From NCBI RefSeq assembly GCF_038592985.1, contig NZ_CP151951.1, forward strand, positions 48,501 through 112,500: a stretch of DNA of 64,000 nucleotides, in the 5' to 3' direction. The notes beneath the pieces were generated by a model. It searched no databases. It was not told the DNA's origin and worked only from the letters and a program-made list of their open reading frames with translations. The number at the start of each line of letters is the position of its first letter. The stretch's first letter is position 1. This document shows, one piece after another, positions 8,161 through 17,845 of the stretch. Source of the DNA: Paenibacillus sp. FSL R10-2782 (GTDB lineage Bacteria > Bacillota > Bacilli > Paenibacillales > Paenibacillaceae). The translations under genes and the position numbers were made by a program.

Positions 8161-8910
8161 ATGAAGCAAATTTTGATCATTACAGACGGATGCTCTAATG
8201 TGGGTGTCAGCCCAGTCATGGCGGCGGCTCAGGCTTTACAGGAAGGCATCACGGTGAACGTAGCAGGTGTCATAGATTACGGGACGATTGGCGAGCTTGG
8301 AAGTACAGAGATTCAGGAAATCGCTAAAGCGGGAGGGGGTTTCAGCCAAATCGTAGGCACGAAGCAGTTGGCACAGACCATGCAGATGATGACCCGTAAA
8401 ACAGTGGTTCAAACGATTCAGCAGGCGGTTAATAGAGAGTTGACGCATATTTTGGGTGAGGGGGGCGCCCGACATATCGGTGAACTGCCGCCGGCCAAAC
8501 GGGCCCAGGTGGTTGAGGTGATGGATGAACTGACAGAAACCAGCGCTTTGGAAATTGCCTTGCTTATTGATGCCAGTGCGAGCATGAAGCCCAAGCTGCC
8601 TGCTGTAGAAGACAGTATTCGGGATTTGCTGCTCAGTTTACAGTCCAGAAGCGGGCCTAGCCGTATTTCTGTATTTCATTTTCCTGGGGGACGGATGGGT
8701 GAAGATGCGGTAATGGATATGGGCTGGACCTCTGAACTTAGCCAGGTTAAGTCGATATTCGGCCGTTTGCGGATGAAGGGGGCGACACCAACAGGTCCAG
8801 CCATTTTACAAGTGATTGATTATTACCGATATGTTACACTAGGGGAACAGAAAGATATGGAAGAATCCTATGGCAAAGGAGAAGGGATGCTCGGTGACTA
8901 CGTCGTCTGA
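8161..8910 (+). CDS. yabS: VWA-domain protein YabS
   Basis: A 249-residue protein of the YabS type. The C-terminal half holds a von Willebrand A-like fold with the MIDAS start LLIDASASMKPK (DxSxS), plus PTGPA near the usual third metal ligand. The N-terminal half begins ILIITDGCSNVGVSP, resembling the second half of another VWA fold. The ATG at 8161 follows GCGGAGG by 10 nt; upstream codons in frame from 8089 lack a site. It lies directly before the kinase gene and overlaps it, as in B. subtilis, where the pair is expressed during sporulation. Molecular function unknown. Confidence 0.85.
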   Translation: MKQILIITDGCSNVGVSPVMAAAQALQEGITVNVAGVIDYGTIGELGSTEIQEIAKAGGGFSQIVGTKQLAQTMQMMTRKTVVQTIQQAVNRELTHILGEGGARHIGELPPAKRAQVVEVMDELTETSALEIALLIDASASMKPKLPAVEDSIRDLLLSLQSRSGPSRISVFHFPGGRMGEDAVMDMGWTSELSQVKSIFGRLRMKGATPTGPAILQVIDYYRYVTLGEQKDMEESYGKGEGMLGDYVV

Positions 8911-9835
8911 TCCCGTTCTTGCACCCGGAACGGTCATCAAGGGCAAGTGGAAGCGGAGCAGCTATGTCATTCAGCGTCTGCTGGGCCGTGGGGCGAACGG
9001 AACTGTATATTTGGTAAAAGAGGCACAGGCTGATCGACAATTTGCTCTGAAAATGGGGAAGAACACGCTTGATCTGCAATCGGAGATTAACGTGCTGACC
9101 ACATTGCAGTCGCAGGGAACCCAATCTGCTCTCCAGCAAAACGGACATCCATCCTTTTTGTTCGAGGTAGACGATGTATCCTTGCGTAGCGGTGGGGAAA
9201 TACCCTTTTATGTCATGCGATACGTCAAGGGAGATCCGCTTCATCGTTTTGTGGCGCTCAAGGGAGCGGAATGGTATGGTGTGGCTGGAACGGGCATACT
9301 TAATCGTTTGGCTGATCTACATCAGGCAGGATGGGTATTTGGCGATTTGAAGCCTCAAAATATTTTGGTCAATGCCTATGGAGAAGCCGAGTTGATTGAT
9401 TATGGCGGGGTGTCCCTTGCGGGACGGAGCGTCAAGCAATTTACAGAATGGTATGACAGGGGATTCTGGAATGCGGGCAGTCGAAATGCCGATTCCCAGT
9501 ATGATCTGTTTGCCTTCGCCCTTCTAACTATACATATATTGGAGGGCGAATCGTTAAAAGTAGCGGCGGGCAGGTTGCCACAGCTGCGTAATACGGCGGA
9601 ATTAACCATCATCATACGTCGTAGTCGTGTACTACGACCCTATGCCGGATGGCTGATGGGGGCAGTGCGTGGAGAATATCCCGATACCCGTGTGGCGGCT
9701 CGCTCCTGGTCGCGTCTGGCTGCTGCGCATGTCAGGCAATCGTCCGTGAAAAGAGGAACTCCGCGCTGGCTGGGATATGCTTTCACTCTCTCACTTTTGC
9801 TGCTTGCCGGAGCGCTCTGGATTGCGCTAAGGTAG
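8870..9835 (+). CDS. yabT: Serine/threonine protein kinase YabT
   Basis: A 321-residue Hanks-type kinase with one C-terminal membrane helix (about residues 299-320, LGYAFTLSLLLLAGALW). Visible kinase motifs are the glycine loop GRGANGTVYLVK, the ATP lysine in FALKMGK, the catalytic loop FGDLKPQNILVN and the metal loop DYGG in place of DFG. The usual HRD is FGD, so it is a non-RD kinase, as expected for YabT, which in B. subtilis is activated by DNA and acts on RecA during sporulation. It overlaps yabS by 41 nt. A GTG at 8894 preceded by AAAGGAGAAGGG is an equally good start. Confidence 0.88.
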   Translation: MAKEKGCSVTTSSDPVLAPGTVIKGKWKRSSYVIQRLLGRGANGTVYLVKEAQADRQFALKMGKNTLDLQSEINVLTTLQSQGTQSALQQNGHPSFLFEVDDVSLRSGGEIPFYVMRYVKGDPLHRFVALKGAEWYGVAGTGILNRLADLHQAGWVFGDLKPQNILVNAYGEAELIDYGGVSLAGRSVKQFTEWYDRGFWNAGSRNADSQYDLFAFALLTIHILEGESLKVAAGRLPQLRNTAELTIIIRRSRVLRPYAGWLMGAVRGEYPDTRVAARSWSRLAAAHVRQSSVKRGTPRWLGYAFTLSLLLLAGALWIALR

Positions 9836-9900
9836 CGGCAGGACTTACATAAGATAACAGATGATCATCATTTTTCGGTCGGCAGAAAAGAGGGTCGTGA

Positions 9901-11349
9901 ATGGGAACAACAAAACCGACCGGTGTTGTACAGGAAGTGCTCGCCCTCGCGCGGGAACATTCGCTGTGGAGCCCCGGAGACCGCATTGTGGTTGCTGTAT
10001 CCGGCGGGCCGGATTCGGTGGCCCTTTTGCACATTTTACATGAAATATCCGTTGTACATATGCCTTTGCAGTTGATCTGTGCTCACGTCCATCATGGCTT
10101 CAGGCCGGAGGAATCGGATGCGGAGGCGGAAGAGGTACGCCACATGGCCTGGAAACTTGAGGTTCCGTTTGAAATGATTCGCGTTGATGTGCCAGCTTAT
10201 ATGAGGGAGAACGGCAAGGGTCCGCAGGAAGCGGCTCGCGAGCTGCGCTACACCTTTTTGCATGATACGGCTGCAAAGTGGGCGGCACAGCAAATTGCGA
10301 TGGCTCATCATGGGGATGATCAGGCTGAAACTGTTCTTCTGCACTTGCTGCGTGGTAGTGGCCCGACGGGTTTGGCAGGTATGCGGCTGACACGCAAGGA
10401 AAAAAATGTGCAACTCATTCGCCCGTTGCTTCGTATGTACAAGGCTGACCTGATCGAGTTCTGCAAGTATCATGACCTTTCCTATGTAACGGATAGCAGT
10501 AATTTATCATCGAAATACCGCCGCAACTCCATTCGTATGGATGTGCTTCCTCTTTTGGGGCAATATAATGAGCAACTGACACCTTCTCTAAATCGGCTGG
10601 CTGAAACCATGGCTGACGAAAATGATTTTATGGAGGCATCCACGCTGGCGGTATATGAGGAATTGGTGCACATAGATAACAGCAGGTATATGTTTTCCAT
10701 CGCTTCCTATCGTAAGCTATCCGTTGCTTTACAACGGAGGTTGATTAAACTAATATTAAATTATCTGCCTTCGGACAGTGATAATTTAGATTTTCGTAAA
10801 ATTGAGACCGTTCGACTGAGGCTTCTCCAGGAACGACCATCCACGTGGAGTCTGGACTTGGGTGGCGGTGCAACTGGAGTCCGCGAATATGACCAAGCGG
10901 TTTTGTTTGACCGTACGCAAGGCGTTATGGGCGAATGGTGCTATGGACTGGACGTATTGCCTATTTCCGGTGAGCTTGAATTGCCTGAGGCGGGGGGGAT
11001 ACTTCGGTGGCGAAGAGCTTCCTATTCGGCTGGACAAAATCCGGCGAATGAGGAGGAAGCGTGCTTCGACGCAGATGAATTGGTCCTGCCGTTGACAGTA
11101 CGCTCGCGATTACCTGGAGATACCATGTATGTAATGGGATTAAACGGAAGAAAAAAGGTTAAAGATATTTTCATTGATGAAAAAATACCTCCTTCGCTGC
11201 GTCCCGTTATTCCCGTCGTCTGCGACCGTTCCGGGGCTATTCTCTGGATTCCGGGCGTGCGGCGTTCTGTACATGCCGCGGTGCGAAAGCACACCTCTTC
11301 GGTTATATACATGTCATGGCAAAAACAGGAGAGTCCAGAGCATCGGTAA
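9901..11349 (+). CDS. tilS: tRNA(Ile)-lysidine synthase
   Basis: A 482-residue N-type ATP pyrophosphatase. The PP-loop SGGPDSVALLH is at about residues 36-46, followed by CAHVHHGFRPEESDAEAEEV, GPQEAARELRYTFL and MAHHGDDQAETVLLHLLRG, all typical of TilS. The C-terminal substrate-binding region ends with SRLPGDTM and GRKKVKDIFIDEKIPPSLR. The enzyme converts C34 of the AUA-reading tRNA-Ile to lysidine and is essential in Bacillus. It precedes hpt as in B. subtilis, with only 47 nt between. Confidence 0.96.
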   Translation: MGTTKPTGVVQEVLALAREHSLWSPGDRIVVAVSGGPDSVALLHILHEISVVHMPLQLICAHVHHGFRPEESDAEAEEVRHMAWKLEVPFEMIRVDVPAYMRENGKGPQEAARELRYTFLHDTAAKWAAQQIAMAHHGDDQAETVLLHLLRGSGPTGLAGMRLTRKEKNVQLIRPLLRMYKADLIEFCKYHDLSYVTDSSNLSSKYRRNSIRMDVLPLLGQYNEQLTPSLNRLAETMADENDFMEASTLAVYEELVHIDNSRYMFSIASYRKLSVALQRRLIKLILNYLPSDSDNLDFRKIETVRLRLLQERPSTWSLDLGGGATGVREYDQAVLFDRTQGVMGEWCYGLDVLPISGELELPEAGGILRWRRASYSAGQNPANEEEACFDADELVLPLTVRSRLPGDTMYVMGLNGRKKVKDIFIDEKIPPSLRPVIPVVCDRSGAILWIPGVRRSVHAAVRKHTSSVIYMSWQKQESPEHR

Positions 11350-11396
11350 TTACGCAGGAACGGCTTTCATAGTATAAACTTAGGAGGTTTACACCG

Positions 11397-11936
11397 TTGC
11401 AAAATGATATTCAGGAAGTATTGATCAGCGAAGAAGAGCTTCAAAGTAAAATCAAGGAATTAGCAGCACAGCTCAGCGCAAAGTATGAAGGTAAGAATCC
11501 GTTAGTAATTTGTGTGCTGAAAGGTGCGTTTATCTTTATGGCGGATTTGGTTAAATCCATTACAGTACCGTTGGAGATTGATTTTATGGCTGTATCCAGT
11601 TATGGAGTATCCACCAAATCATCAGGCGTTGTGAAAATTATTAAGGATTTGGATGCTTCGGTTGAAGGGCGTGACGTTCTGATTGTCGAAGATATTATCG
11701 ACAGCGGTCTGACACTGACTCATTTGATTGAATTGCTTAAGAATCGTAATGCCAATTCGGTATGTGTCGTAACCCTGTTTGACAAACCTGCCCGCCGGAC
11801 GGTTAATCTTGAAGCTGATTATACCGGTTTTACTCTTCCGGATGCGTTTGTTGTGGGTTATGGTCTGGATTATGCCGAGCACTACCGGAACCTCCCATAC
11901 ATAGGGATTTTGAAGCCGGAAATCTACACCAGCTAA
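11397..11936 (+). CDS. hpt: Hypoxanthine(-guanine) phosphoribosyltransferase
   Basis: A 179-residue purine salvage enzyme, the usual length. The PRPP-binding motif is [14 protein letters not shown] (about residues 96-109), with [14 protein letters not shown] and YGVSTKSSG upstream and a C-terminal [19 protein letters not shown]. It makes IMP or GMP from the base and PRPP. The start is a TTG at 11397, preceded at 8 nt by TAGGAGGTT; the nearby ATG at 11404 is out of frame. The tilS-hpt-ftsH order is conserved in Bacilli. Confidence 0.95.
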   Translation: MQNDIQEVLISEEELQSKIKELAAQLSAKYEGKNPLVICVLKGAFIFMADLVKSITVPLEIDFMAVSSYGVSTKSSGVVKIIKDLDASVEGRDVLIVEDIIDSGLTLTHLIELLKNRNANSVCVVTLFDKPARRTVNLEADYTGFTLPDAFVVGYGLDYAEHYRNLPYIGILKPEIYTS

Positions 11937-11974
11937 TCTCAGCCTCCAGTCCTAGGACTAAATAGCGTCCTTTG

Positions 11975-12004
11975 TTGAGAAGGGCTTACAGGCTATGGTA
12001 AAAT
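11975..12004 (+). promoter_or_regulatory. Candidate sigma-A promoter for ftsH
   Basis: TTGAGA (11975-11980), an 18-nt spacer and TAAAAT (11999-12004) lie 30 nt before the ftsH start, which would give a very short leader. The fit is good on both boxes. Confidence 0.55.
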
Positions 12005-12033
12005 AACTTAAGTGTTTCGAGAGGAGGTAGGGG

Positions 12034-14073
12034 ATGAATCGGTTCATCCGGAATTCTGGTTTTTATTTGATTCTTTTTTTAGTTGTGGTGGGTATCGTTC
12101 AATTTGTCAGCAACAGTAACGAAGCCTCCGATCTCCCTAGATATGACCAATTACGGCAAGAGGTTAAAGCTAATAATATCTCTAAAGTAACGGTCCAATT
12201 TGACGGTTACGCCTATCTTGTAACCGGTGCATATAAGAAGCAGCCGGCTAATGCCAAATCCACCAATTTTTCTGTATATGTTCCGCCAACGGACTCTGCA
12301 TTAACCGAACTGGTTAATGCTAGTGAAACGAACGGATTTGAATACGTACAGAAGAAAATGGAAGGCGAGAGCATTTGGCTGACGTTCTTGACTTCTATTG
12401 TTCCTTTGGTGATCATGTTCCTGCTGTTCTTCTTCCTGTTTAATCAGGCACAGGGCGGTGGCGGCAAAGTTATGAACTTCGGCAAGAGCAAAGCCCGTCT
12501 TTATAACGAAGAGAAGAAGAAAGTTACCTTCGAAGACGTGGCAGGAGCCGACGAAGAGAAGCAAGAGCTTGTTGAAGTCGTAGAATTCTTGAAGGATCCG
12601 CGTAAGTTCGCAGCTGTGGGCGCCCGTATTCCAAAAGGTGTCCTGTTAGTGGGCCCTCCGGGTACTGGTAAAACACTCTTGGCGAGAGCTGTTGCAGGCG
12701 AAGCCGGAGTACCGTTTTTCAGCATTTCGGGTTCTGATTTCGTAGAAATGTTCGTCGGTGTCGGCGCTTCCCGTGTACGGGATTTGTTCGAAAACGCGAA
12801 AAAGAACGCACCATGTATCATTTTCATTGATGAAATTGATGCTGTCGGACGTCAACGTGGCGCCGGATTGGGTGGCGGACATGATGAACGTGAGCAGACG
12901 CTCAACCAATTGCTCGTTGAGATGGATGGATTCGGAGCGAACGAAGGTATTATCATCGTAGCCGCAACGAACCGTCCAGATATTCTGGATCCGGCATTGC
13001 TTCGTCCAGGACGTTTTGACCGTCAAATTACAGTTGATCGCCCAGACGTTAAAGGCCGCGAAGCGGTATTGTTTGTACATGCACGCAACAAGCCATTAAC
13101 TAAAGATGTTAAAATGGATGTTATTGCGAAGCGTACAACAGGCTTTACAGGCGCTGATCTGGAAAACCTGTTGAACGAAGCTGCCTTGCTCGCAGCTCGT
13201 CGTAACCGCAAAGATATTTCGATGCGAGAAGTGGATGAAGCGATCGACCGTGTTATTGTAGGTACAGAAAAACGCAGCCGCGTAATCAGTGACCGCGAGA
13301 AACGGATTGTAGCTTATCACGAAGCAGGCCATACGATTATTGGCTTCTTCCTGGAAAATGCCGACATGGTTCACAAGGTAACGATTATTCCACGTGGACG
13401 CGCAGGCGGATATGTCATCATGCTTCCGAAGGAAGATCGCATGCTGACAACCAAGCAGGAATTACTGGACAAAATCACTGGTTTGCTGGGTGGACGCGTA
13501 TCCGAGGAACTGTTTATTGGTGAAATCGGAACAGGTGCCTATAGTGACTTCCAACAAGCAACAAGCATCGCACGCAGCATGATCGTGGAATACGGTATGA
13601 GTGAGAAGCTCGGTCCAATGCAGTTCGGTACTTCGCAAGGCCAGGTATTCCTTGGACGGGATATCGGTCATGAGCAGAACTACAGTGATCAGATCGCTTA
13701 TCAGATTGACCAGGAGATGAACCGTTTCATCACCGAGTCTTATGAGCGTGCCAGAGAACTCCTGACCAAATATTCCAAAGAGGTTCATTTGATCGCCCAA
13801 ACCTTGCTGGTTGAAGAAACTCTGGAACTTGAGCAAATTAAACGTTTGATCGAGACAGGTTCTTTGGACGGCAGCACGAATGAGGGAGAAGGTACACCGG
13901 AAAATGGTGAGCCTGTGATCGACAACATCGGAGACGTTCGTGTACGTATTCAAGGCAAGGATGATGAGCCAAAGAATACAACGGATCAACCGAATGATAT
14001 TCCTAATCTGCAAAAGCCAGAGGACGGTAATAATTCGGGCAACTCTGGTGGCACTCCACCGACAACAACCTAG
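12034..14073 (+). CDS. ftsH: ATP-dependent zinc metalloprotease FtsH
   Basis: A 679-residue membrane-anchored AAA+ protease. Two membrane helices (about residues 9-26 and 117-138) flank an extracytoplasmic domain. The AAA module has Walker A GPPGTGKT (about 207-214), Walker [12 protein letters not shown] and the [24 protein letters not shown]. The Zn site HEAGH is near residue 429. The low-complexity C-terminal tail (about 615-679, rich in Asn, Gly, Pro, Thr) is longer than usual. FtsH degrades membrane and regulatory proteins and, in Bacillus, is needed for sporulation. GAGGAGGTAGGGG precedes the ATG. Confidence 0.98.
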   Translation: MNRFIRNSGFYLILFLVVVGIVQFVSNSNEASDLPRYDQLRQEVKANNISKVTVQFDGYAYLVTGAYKKQPANAKSTNFSVYVPPTDSALTELVNASETNGFEYVQKKMEGESIWLTFLTSIVPLVIMFLLFFFLFNQAQGGGGKVMNFGKSKARLYNEEKKKVTFEDVAGADEEKQELVEVVEFLKDPRKFAAVGARIPKGVLLVGPPGTGKTLLARAVAGEAGVPFFSISGSDFVEMFVGVGASRVRDLFENAKKNAPCIIFIDEIDAVGRQRGAGLGGGHDEREQTLNQLLVEMDGFGANEGIIIVAATNRPDILDPALLRPGRFDRQITVDRPDVKGREAVLFVHARNKPLTKDVKMDVIAKRTTGFTGADLENLLNEAALLAARRNRKDISMREVDEAIDRVIVGTEKRSRVISDREKRIVAYHEAGHTIIGFFLENADMVHKVTIIPRGRAGGYVIMLPKEDRMLTTKQELLDKITGLLGGRVSEELFIGEIGTGAYSDFQQATSIARSMIVEYGMSEKLGPMQFGTSQGQVFLGRDIGHEQNYSDQIAYQIDQEMNRFITESYERARELLTKYSKEVHLIAQTLLVEETLELEQIKRLIETGSLDGSTNEGEGTPENGEPVIDNIGDVRVRIQGKDDEPKNTTDQPNDIPNLQKPEDGNNSGNSGGTPPTTT

Positions 14074-14104
14074 CCATCGGGTTGATAGTTGAATAAGCGT
14101 ATAT

Positions 14105-14150
14105 GAAAGCTCCGGGGAACCAGTAACGATTGGTTTTCCGGAGCTTTTTA
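14105..14150 (+). terminator. Intrinsic terminator after ftsH
   Basis: AAAGCTCCGG with GGAACCA pairs to TGGTTTTCC with GGAGCTTT, closing an 8-nt loop and followed by TTTTTAAA. Confidence 0.85.
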
Positions 14151-14176
14151 AATACTGGAGAAATAGCTGAGGCGAT

Positions 14177-14205
14177 TTGACAGACGAAGGAACGTTGTGT
14201 ACATT
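14177..14205 (+). promoter_or_regulatory. Candidate sigma-A promoter for nadBC-coaX
   Basis: TTGACA (14177-14182), 17 nt, TACATT (14200-14205). A leader of about 140 nt would precede nadB. A NAD-responsive operator could be expected here, but none was recognised. Confidence 0.6.
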
Positions 14206-14352
14206 TATTGTTAAATAAACGGCTGTTCGTGTTCTTAGCTTATACAAGCTGTCAGCCGCTGTAATGGGCTTTCAATCTTTTTGAACATATACCATGAGCG
14301 CATACTGTACATTCTATGGTGTGCGCTATTCTTCTGTGAAACAGGTGAAGCC

Positions 14353-15966
14353 ATGATTCCAAGATATCTGATTGATTTTGATGTAGCGGAATTACCCAAA
14401 TTCGAAGCCGACGTGATGATTATCGGCTCCGGCATTGCGGGCTTATATACGGCCATTAAGGCTGCGGAGAATCGGCGGGTGTTGCTAATTACCAAGAAGG
14501 CATTGTTGGAAAGCAACACCAAGTATGCGCAAGGCGGTATCGCCGCTGTCACTTCGGATGAGGATGCACCAGCATATCATATTCAAGATACCCTGGTTGC
14601 AGGTGCAGGTCTGTGTGAGCCGGAAGCGGTCAGGGCACTTGTTCATGAGGGGCCAAGCGGTGTACAGGAATTAATACGTTTGGGGACGGCCTTTGACCAG
14701 GAAAATGGTGAGCTTGCGCTCACACAGGAAGGTGCACATAGCCATCGGCGCATCTTGCATGCAAATGGGGATGCCACTGGCGATGAAATTGTTCGTGCAT
14801 TGTCAGAGAAGGTCACTGATCATCCCGCTATTGAGGTGTGGGACGAGCACATGGTCATCGATCTGCTGACTGAGCATGGCGAGTGCATCGGCGCACTGGT
14901 GCAAAAGCCGAATGACGAACGATTATATGTCACTGCGAATGCAACCGTTTTATGCTCCGGGGGCGGAGGACAATTATTTCGGTATACGACCAACCCGGAT
15001 ATCGCAACCGGGGACGGGGTTGCTATGGCATATCGCGCCGGGGCAGCTGTGCGGGATATGGAATTTATACAGTTTCACCCGACAGCGTTATGTCATCCGG
15101 GTGCTCCAAGATTTCTGATTTCCGAAGCCGTACGGGGTGAAGGGGCTGTGCTGCGCAATATTCAGGGAGAGCGATTTATGGAGCAGTATGATTCCCGACA
15201 GGAACTGGCACCAAGGGATATTGTAGCTCGTGCCATCGTTCATGAGATGGAACGTACGCAGGCTGCGTTTGTATATCTGGATATTACACATGAGCCTTCT
15301 GAACGGATCAAGCAACGGTTTCCAACCATTTATCGGACATGCCTTTCCTATGGACTGGATATAACGGCGGACTGGATTCCTATAGCGCCCGCTGCACATT
15401 ATATGATGGGCGGCGTTCAGACCAATTTGCATGGAGAAAGCACCCTTGCACGCCTGTTCGCTTGTGGTGAGGTGTCTTCCACAGGTGTACACGGGGCTAA
15501 TCGTTTGGCGAGTAATTCGTTATCTGAGGCGGTCGTATTTGGCAGCAGGATTGTCGAACGGTTACATTCTTTACCGCCGCTGGCCGGTCATACACTGATA
15601 TCCTATAATGACAACCGCGTGGACTCTCTGGCTTCGTCTATCATAGAGCAGCAGCTCAAGCTGCAAGAAACAATGGTTCATTATGCTGGAGTGCGTCGGA
15701 ATGGGGAGGGGCTGCAAGCAGCACTGGATCAGCTACGGAGGCAGATGTCCGTTTTCAGCGTTGTCCTGACCAGCCGGGAAGAGATTGAGTTTGCCAATTT
15801 GCTCACCTGTGGCTTGCTGGTCACGGATGGGGCGCTGATGCGCGAGGAAAGCAGGGGAGCACATTATCGTGACGATTTCCCTACAGCATACGATAGCGTA
15901 TGGCGCAAGCATGTCCAGCAGCGACGTGAGCAAGGGATAACGGAGGAGTGCATTCATGACATCTAA
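14353..15966 (+). CDS. nadB: L-aspartate oxidase
   Basis: A 537-residue flavoenzyme (B. subtilis NadB 531). The FAD-binding start is DVMIIGSGIAGLYTA (about residues 19-33). The active-site regions SNTKYAQGGIAAV and GAHSHRRILHANGDATG are present, as are GVHGANRLASNSLSEAVVFG and a C-terminal helical domain. It oxidises aspartate to iminoaspartate, the first step of NAD synthesis. The ATG at 14353 follows AGGTGA; in-frame codons back to 14281 lack a site. It overlaps nadC by 11 nt. nadA, which normally completes the set, is not in the window. Confidence 0.95.
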   Translation: MIPRYLIDFDVAELPKFEADVMIIGSGIAGLYTAIKAAENRRVLLITKKALLESNTKYAQGGIAAVTSDEDAPAYHIQDTLVAGAGLCEPEAVRALVHEGPSGVQELIRLGTAFDQENGELALTQEGAHSHRRILHANGDATGDEIVRALSEKVTDHPAIEVWDEHMVIDLLTEHGECIGALVQKPNDERLYVTANATVLCSGGGGQLFRYTTNPDIATGDGVAMAYRAGAAVRDMEFIQFHPTALCHPGAPRFLISEAVRGEGAVLRNIQGERFMEQYDSRQELAPRDIVARAIVHEMERTQAAFVYLDITHEPSERIKQRFPTIYRTCLSYGLDITADWIPIAPAAHYMMGGVQTNLHGESTLARLFACGEVSSTGVHGANRLASNSLSEAVVFGSRIVERLHSLPPLAGHTLISYNDNRVDSLASSIIEQQLKLQETMVHYAGVRRNGEGLQAALDQLRRQMSVFSVVLTSREEIEFANLLTCGLLVTDGALMREESRGAHYRDDFPTAYDSVWRKHVQQRREQGITEECIHDI

Positions 15967-16846
15967 CAGCGAGCATTACGGTGAGTTTAGCGGGTATCAG
16001 GAAGAACTGACAGCACAAATTCGCAGCTGGCTGCGAGAAGATACAGGATCGGGTGATGTGACCACGCGCTGGACCATCGAGCCGAATCATCAATCCAAAG
16101 CGGTAATCCATGCCAAGGAATCCGGTGTTGCTGCGGGCTTGCCCGTGGCAGAACTCGTATTTCGGGTCGTAGACCCCACACTGTCCTTTACTCCACTCGT
16201 GACCGATGGGCAATGGATCGAGCAGGGGGCCGTTCTGGCAGAAGTGACAGGGAGTACCCATGCGATTCTGACTGGAGAACGTTTGGCTCTAAACCTGATT
16301 CAGCGGATGTCCGGCATTGCAACGCGAACCAAATCCTTTGTGGACCAGCTTCATGGACTTTCGACGCGCTTGGTGGATACACGAAAAACAACACCGGGGC
16401 ATCGGCTGCTTGAAAAATACGCTGTTCGTGTGGGTGGCGGTTCCAATCATCGGTTTGGCTTGTACGATGCCGTTATGATAAAGGATAATCATATCAAGGG
16501 TGCCGGTGGGATCATGCAGGCAGTGACCCGGGCACGTACTCATATTCCGCATACGATGACGATTGAAGTAGAGACGGAAAACATGGAACAGGTTCAGGAA
16601 GCGCTGAATGCCGGAGCGGATATTATTATGCTGGATAACATGTCCGTTCAGGATATGAAGGAAGCAGTTTGTTTTATTCGGGAACAGGCTCCACATGTCA
16701 AAACGGAAGCTTCAGGCAATGTATCACTGGATACGGTGCGAGCGATGGCTGAGAGCGGCGTAGATGTGATTTCTGTAGGCAGGCTGACGTACTCTTTTCA
16801 TAATCTGGATATCAGCCTTGACCTTAACGCAAAGAAAGATAGGTGA
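15956..16846 (+). CDS. nadC: Nicotinate-nucleotide diphosphorylase (carboxylating)
   Basis: A 296-residue quinolinate phosphoribosyltransferase of normal length. Motifs: REDTGSGDVTTRWT near residue 25, LNLIQRMSGIATRT, VDTRKTTPGHRLLEKYAVRVGG, the phosphate-binding KDNHI, IEVETENMEQVQEAL and MLDNMS. It converts quinolinate and PRPP to nicotinate mononucleotide. The start overlaps the end of nadB by 11 nt and is preceded by GGAGGAG, so the two are coupled. Confidence 0.96.
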   Translation: MTSNSEHYGEFSGYQEELTAQIRSWLREDTGSGDVTTRWTIEPNHQSKAVIHAKESGVAAGLPVAELVFRVVDPTLSFTPLVTDGQWIEQGAVLAEVTGSTHAILTGERLALNLIQRMSGIATRTKSFVDQLHGLSTRLVDTRKTTPGHRLLEKYAVRVGGGSNHRFGLYDAVMIKDNHIKGAGGIMQAVTRARTHIPHTMTIEVETENMEQVQEALNAGADIIMLDNMSVQDMKEAVCFIREQAPHVKTEASGNVSLDTVRAMAESGVDVISVGRLTYSFHNLDISLDLNAKKDR

Positions 16847-16852
16847 CACCGA

Positions 16853-17620
16853 TTGATTCTTGTAGTGGATGTGGGCAATACCAATATTGTGCTGGGGATG
16901 TATCAGGGGCGTGAGCTGCTGCATCATTACCGGATTAGCACCTCCAGACAGGCAACCGCAGATGAATACGGCGTGCTCATACATAATCTTTTTAGTATGG
17001 GCGGTGTATTTAAGGATGATATTGAAGGGGTCATTATCTCCTCAGTTGTTCCACCGCTGGTTCATGTGTTGGAGGAAATGTGCGACAAATACATAGGCAG
17101 AACGCCCCTAATCGTCGGACCGGGAATCAAGACCGGTCTTAATCTGCGTTATGAAAATCCGCGTGAAGTAGGGGCTGACCGGATCGTGAACGCGGTTGCT
17201 GCTGTCGAGCGGTATGGCGGTCCTCTGGTTGTGGTCGATTTTGGAACAGCGACGACGTTTGATTGTATTGATGACAAGGGAGACTACTTGGGTGGGGTCA
17301 TTGTGCCGGGTATCGGGATATCGACGGAGGCGTTGTATCAACGGGCTTCCAAGCTACCTCGCATTGAGCTGGAGAAACCCAAGAAGGTCATCGGCCGCAA
17401 TACGGTTCATGCTATGCAGGCGGGGATCATTTTCGGTTATGCAGGGCAAGTGGACGGTATTGTGGAGCGCATCAAGGAGGAAATGCAGGCAGAGCCTACG
17501 GTTATTGCTACCGGAGGTCTTGCCGAGTTAATTGCATCGGAGACACGGAGCATTCAGAAAGTGTCGCCAATGTTGACGCTGGAAGGCTTGCGTATCATTT
17601 ACCAACGTAACGCTGAATAA
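16853..17620 (+). CDS. coaX: Type III pantothenate kinase
   Basis: A 255-residue CoaX: it opens [18 protein letters not shown] (phosphate loop), has [15 protein letters not shown] and [15 protein letters not shown], and GGVIVPGI, the fingerprints of type III PanK. It catalyses the first step of CoA synthesis with no feedback inhibition in known members. The start is a TTG at 16853, 6 nt after AGGTGA and only 6 nt after nadC, so it is probably cotranscribed with nadBC. A hairpin terminator follows. Confidence 0.94.
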   Translation: MILVVDVGNTNIVLGMYQGRELLHHYRISTSRQATADEYGVLIHNLFSMGGVFKDDIEGVIISSVVPPLVHVLEEMCDKYIGRTPLIVGPGIKTGLNLRYENPREVGADRIVNAVAAVERYGGPLVVVDFGTATTFDCIDDKGDYLGGVIVPGIGISTEALYQRASKLPRIELEKPKKVIGRNTVHAMQAGIIFGYAGQVDGIVERIKEEMQAEPTVIATGGLAELIASETRSIQKVSPMLTLEGLRIIYQRNAE

Positions 17621-17636
17621 AAAATGGATATAAGCT

Positions 17637-17686
17637 GCCGCCGAGGCCAGCCGGAGATGAAACCGGTTTGGATTGGCGGCGTTTTT
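17637..17686 (+). terminator. Intrinsic terminator after coaX
   Basis: GCCGCC with GGCCAGCCGG pairs imperfectly to CCGGTTTGG with GGCGGC around an AGATGAAA loop, followed by GTTTTT. Confidence 0.7.
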
Positions 17687-17845
17687 CGTCTATACTGAAA
17701 TATGTTACGTTTTTGAACGATTCGCGTGATCTGTCGATGCAGGTTGTTTATATAGCAGGAATCATGCTTTAGTTATGCGGAAAAAAACATACACTAACGA
17801 AAATAACAGCATATAGCTGCTCTGAGAATAGGGGAGGAAATCAAT

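Noticed and set aside
13462..14247. 261-codon minus-strand ORF opposite ftsH
   Set aside because: It is antisense to a clear FtsH coding region and extends through its terminator. Long antisense frames are common opposite conserved genes.
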